From an uncultured Devosia sp. (lineage in GTDB: Bacteria; Pseudomonadota; Alphaproteobacteria; Rhizobiales; Devosiaceae), in contig CAKTFF010000108.1 of assembly GCA_934553185.1 (NCBI GenBank), positions 1-6,942 on the forward strand: 6,942 nt of DNA, read 5' to 3'. Shown piece after piece: positions 5,086-6,942 of the stretch; the stretch's first letter is position 1, and each line of letters opens with the position of its first letter. Below the pieces are notes generated by a model. It saw nothing but the letters and a program-made list of their open reading frames with translations. It did not search any database and was not told where the DNA came from. The translations under genes were made by a program, and so were the position numbers.

Positions 5086-6708
5086 ATGACGCATCTGAAA
5101 CGGTTCATCCTTGCATGTATGGTCGTCTTGGCCATCTCCGCATCGGCCCATGCGCAAGTTGCCGATAACGAGCTTTCCATGCTGGTGGACGCCCTGGCGC
5201 CCGGCAACTTCAAGGATCGTGAAGCCGCGATCGGCACCCTTGTCGAGACAGGTGACGCCCGCGTCGTTCCGGTGCTTGAAACGCTGCTCGAGGGCGAACT
5301 TTTCTTCGACGAAGCCAGCGGCAAGGTTGTGTTTACCGCCCAGGCTGGCGGCAAGGGCGACATCACCGATCCGGTGACCGGCGCTGCCCTGCCCGACCTG
5401 TCCGAAGATGGCCTCGACAAGGTCAAGGTCAACAACAGCCTGCGCCGGGTTTTGCGCACCGCCATCGGCCAGATGACACTGCTGAGCGAAGACGCCGGCA
5501 TTCGCCGCGCGGCTGCCCAATCGATTTTGCGCGACGCCGACCCAGCCCAGCTCGAACTGCTCGACACCGCGATCGCAACAGAAGCCGACCCCGCCATCGC
5601 CCAGATCATGCAGCGCGCTCGCGCCGTGATCGTTCTCAAGACCCCCGAAGCGTCGATCGAGGACAAGACTGCCGCCGTGCCTGTGGTGCAGGCGATCGGC
5701 GGGCGGGACGCGCTCAATATTCTATCCACGGCTTTGGCGGGTGCGCCGGCGGAGCTTCAACCGACGATCCAGTCGGCCATCGATGGCTTAGCGCGCGACC
5801 GCGCGGTCTGGGATGTGGCGCAGAATGTGTGGTTCGGTGTGTCGCTCGGCTCGGTGCTGCTGCTCGCCGCCATCGGCCTTGCCATCACCTTTGGCGTCAT
5901 GGGCGTCATCAACATGGCGCATGGCGAAATGGTGATGCTGGGCGCTTACACCACCTTTGTGGTGCAGGAGGTGATCCGCCAGAACGCGCCGGGGCTGTTT
6001 GACTGGTCGCTGGCGATTGCCCTGCCGCTGGCTTTCCTTGTCACTGCCCTGATCGGCATTGCTATCGAGCGCGGGGTGATCCGCTTTCTGTATGGCCGCC
6101 CGCTCGAAACGCTGCTGGCGACCTGGGGCCTGTCGCTGATCATCCAGCAGGGCGTGCAACGCATCTTCACCGCCAATATCCGCGAAGTGGGCAATCCCAG
6201 CTGGATGTCGGGCTCGTTCGAACTGGGTGGGCTCGCCATCACTTGGAACCGCTTCTACATCGTCATCTTTGCGTTGATCGTGTTTCTGGCGCTGCTGGCG
6301 CTGCTGAAATATACCGCGATAGGCCTTCATATGCGAGCGGTGACTCAGAACCGGCGCATGGCTTCGGCAATGGGGATCCGCACGCCGCTGGTTGACGCCA
6401 TGACCTTTGGCCTGGGGTCCGGGATTGCCGGGCTGGCCGGCGTGGCGCTGAGCCAGATCGGCAATGTGTCGCCCAACCTTGGCCAGGGCTACATCATCGA
6501 CAGCTTCATGGTCGTGGTATTCGGCGGCGTGGGCAATCTCTGGGGCACGCTGGTGGGCGCCCTGACGCTGGGCGTCGCCAACAAATTCATCGAGCCCTAT
6601 GCCGGCGCCGTATTGGGCAAGATCATCATCCTCGTTCTCATCATCCTCTTTATCCAGCGCCGCCCCCGCGGCCTCTTCGCGCTCAAGGGACGCTCGGTCG
6701 AAGCATGA
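5086..6708 (+). CDS. urtB: Urea ABC transporter permease UrtB with N-terminal periplasmic HEAT-like domain
   Basis: This 540-residue inner-membrane protein is one half of the urea channel, of the LivH type. Residues 1-23 look like a signal peptide (cut after AHA|Q). Residues 24 to about 245 form a soluble, alanine-rich, helical-repeat domain with HEAT-like units such as 'AIGTLVETGDARVVPVLETL', presumably periplasmic. The membrane part starts near Gln246 and holds about eight hydrophobic segments. 'NMAHGE' (276-281) is the conserved LivH-family motif (NFAHGE in LivH). 'MRAVTQN' (416-422) followed by 'ASAMGI' is the cytoplasmic loop that contacts the ATPase. The C-terminus 'RRPRGLF' is typical. 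The frame extends upstream into urtA, but that part crosses the repeat at 4988-5059; the ATG at 5086 begins a signal peptide. Its ribosome site is weak (GATCGGG). Cyanobacterial UrtB lacks the long N-domain; many proteobacterial UrtB proteins carry it. The stop overlaps the urtC start. Confidence 0.93.
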   Translation: MTHLKRFILACMVVLAISASAHAQVADNELSMLVDALAPGNFKDREAAIGTLVETGDARVVPVLETLLEGELFFDEASGKVVFTAQAGGKGDITDPVTGAALPDLSEDGLDKVKVNNSLRRVLRTAIGQMTLLSEDAGIRRAAAQSILRDADPAQLELLDTAIATEADPAIAQIMQRARAVIVLKTPEASIEDKTAAVPVVQAIGGRDALNILSTALAGAPAELQPTIQSAIDGLARDRAVWDVAQNVWFGVSLGSVLLLAAIGLAITFGVMGVINMAHGEMVMLGAYTTFVVQEVIRQNAPGLFDWSLAIALPLAFLVTALIGIAIERGVIRFLYGRPLETLLATWGLSLIIQQGVQRIFTANIREVGNPSWMSGSFELGGLAITWNRFYIVIFALIVFLALLALLKYTAIGLHMRAVTQNRRMASAMGIRTPLVDAMTFGLGSGIAGLAGVALSQIGNVSPNLGQGYIIDSFMVVVFGGVGNLWGTLVGALTLGVANKFIEPYAGAVLGKIIILVLIILFIQRRPRGLFALKGRSVEA

Positions 6709-6942
6709 TCACCCAAGCCCTGTTCCGCGCGCTAGACCGCAAGGCGATCTGGATAGTCGGCATCCTGCTTGCCGTGGCGATCCTGGTGCCCGCCTCCAAC
6801 CTGCTGCTGCCCGCTGACCACCCGCTGCGGCTGCCTAATTATGCCGTGCCGCTTTTCGGCAAATATCTCACCTATGCCATGCTGGCCCTCGCGCTCGACC
6901 TGGTCTGGGGCTATTGCGGCATTCTTTCGCTCGGCCATGGGG
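6705..6942 (+). CDS. urtC: Urea ABC transporter permease UrtC, 3'-truncated by the window edge
   Basis: The ATG at 6705 overlaps the urtB stop as ATGA, a sign of translational coupling. The frame stays open to the window end and gives 79 residues. The start reads MITQALFRALDRKAIWIVG, then a first membrane segment (about 15-36). Next come 'LPNYAVPLFGKYLTYAML' and 'ALDLVWGYCGILSLGHG', a motif pattern characteristic of LivM/UrtC permeases (family: W-G-Y-x-G-x-L-S-L-G-H). UrtC pairs with UrtB to form the urea channel. Full-length UrtC is usually about 360-390 residues, so most of it lies outside. The ATPase genes urtD and urtE would be expected next. Confidence 0.92.
   Translation, partial: MITQALFRALDRKAIWIVGILLAVAILVPASNLLLPADHPLRLPNYAVPLFGKYLTYAMLALALDLVWGYCGILSLGHG

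Noticed and set aside
3437..5086. A 549-codon open frame on the minus strand opposite urtA
   Set aside because: It lies almost wholly antisense to the well-supported urtA, its product is low-complexity (Gly/Val/Asp/His-rich) with no family pattern, and long antisense frames are common in high-GC genes.
5086..6708. Start of urtB further upstream, at 4852
   Set aside because: That start lies within urtA and would translate the hairpin and the repeat before the signal peptide; the ATG at 5086 gives a normal signal sequence.

Overview
This 6.9 kb window looks like chromosomal DNA of an alphaproteobacterium, probably Hyphomicrobiales and perhaps close to Devosia. That rests on high-GC codon use, a PetP-like MarR regulator beside ilvE, a UrtB of the long proteobacterial type, and GC-rich 'GTGTCAYCCCGGC...' intergenic palindromes of a kind I associate with that group. 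The placement is inference; no rRNA or other taxonomic marker is present.

Layout, left to right. (1) The 3' end of moaD and all of moaE (+ strand) encode the two subunits of molybdopterin synthase and end before a 121-bp compound palindromic repeat. (2) ilvE (- strand) encodes a branched-chain amino-acid aminotransferase. It converges on moaE and ends at a strong intrinsic terminator. (3) A MarR-family regulator (+) is divergent from ilvE, with candidate back-to-back promoters in the shared region. It is followed after about 80 bp by an orphan class I SAM-dependent methyltransferase. (4) A 421-bp region without a convincing gene holds an intrinsic terminator that reads on the minus strand, three further hairpins, and a near-consensus sigma-54 (-24/-12) promoter directly upstream of urtA. 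(5) urtA, urtB and the start of urtC (+) encode the substrate-binding protein and the two permeases of a urea ABC transporter. The window ends 79 codons into urtC; urtD and urtE (the ATPases), and often urease genes, would be expected next.

The urt genes form one logical unit. UrtA binds urea in the periplasm, and UrtB and UrtC form the membrane channel. The sigma-54 promoter fits nitrogen-limitation control through NtrC. Between urtA and urtB lie a perfect 8-bp hairpin and a second, degenerate copy of the compound palindrome, a layout that could give more urtA mRNA than urtBC mRNA. urtB and urtC overlap by ATGA.

No wholly new biological system is evident. The points most worth a second look are the sigma-54 promoter, the intra-operon palindrome and its relative after moaE, the minus-strand terminator with no matching gene, the dyad at the start of the MarR gene, and the methyltransferase of unknown substrate.
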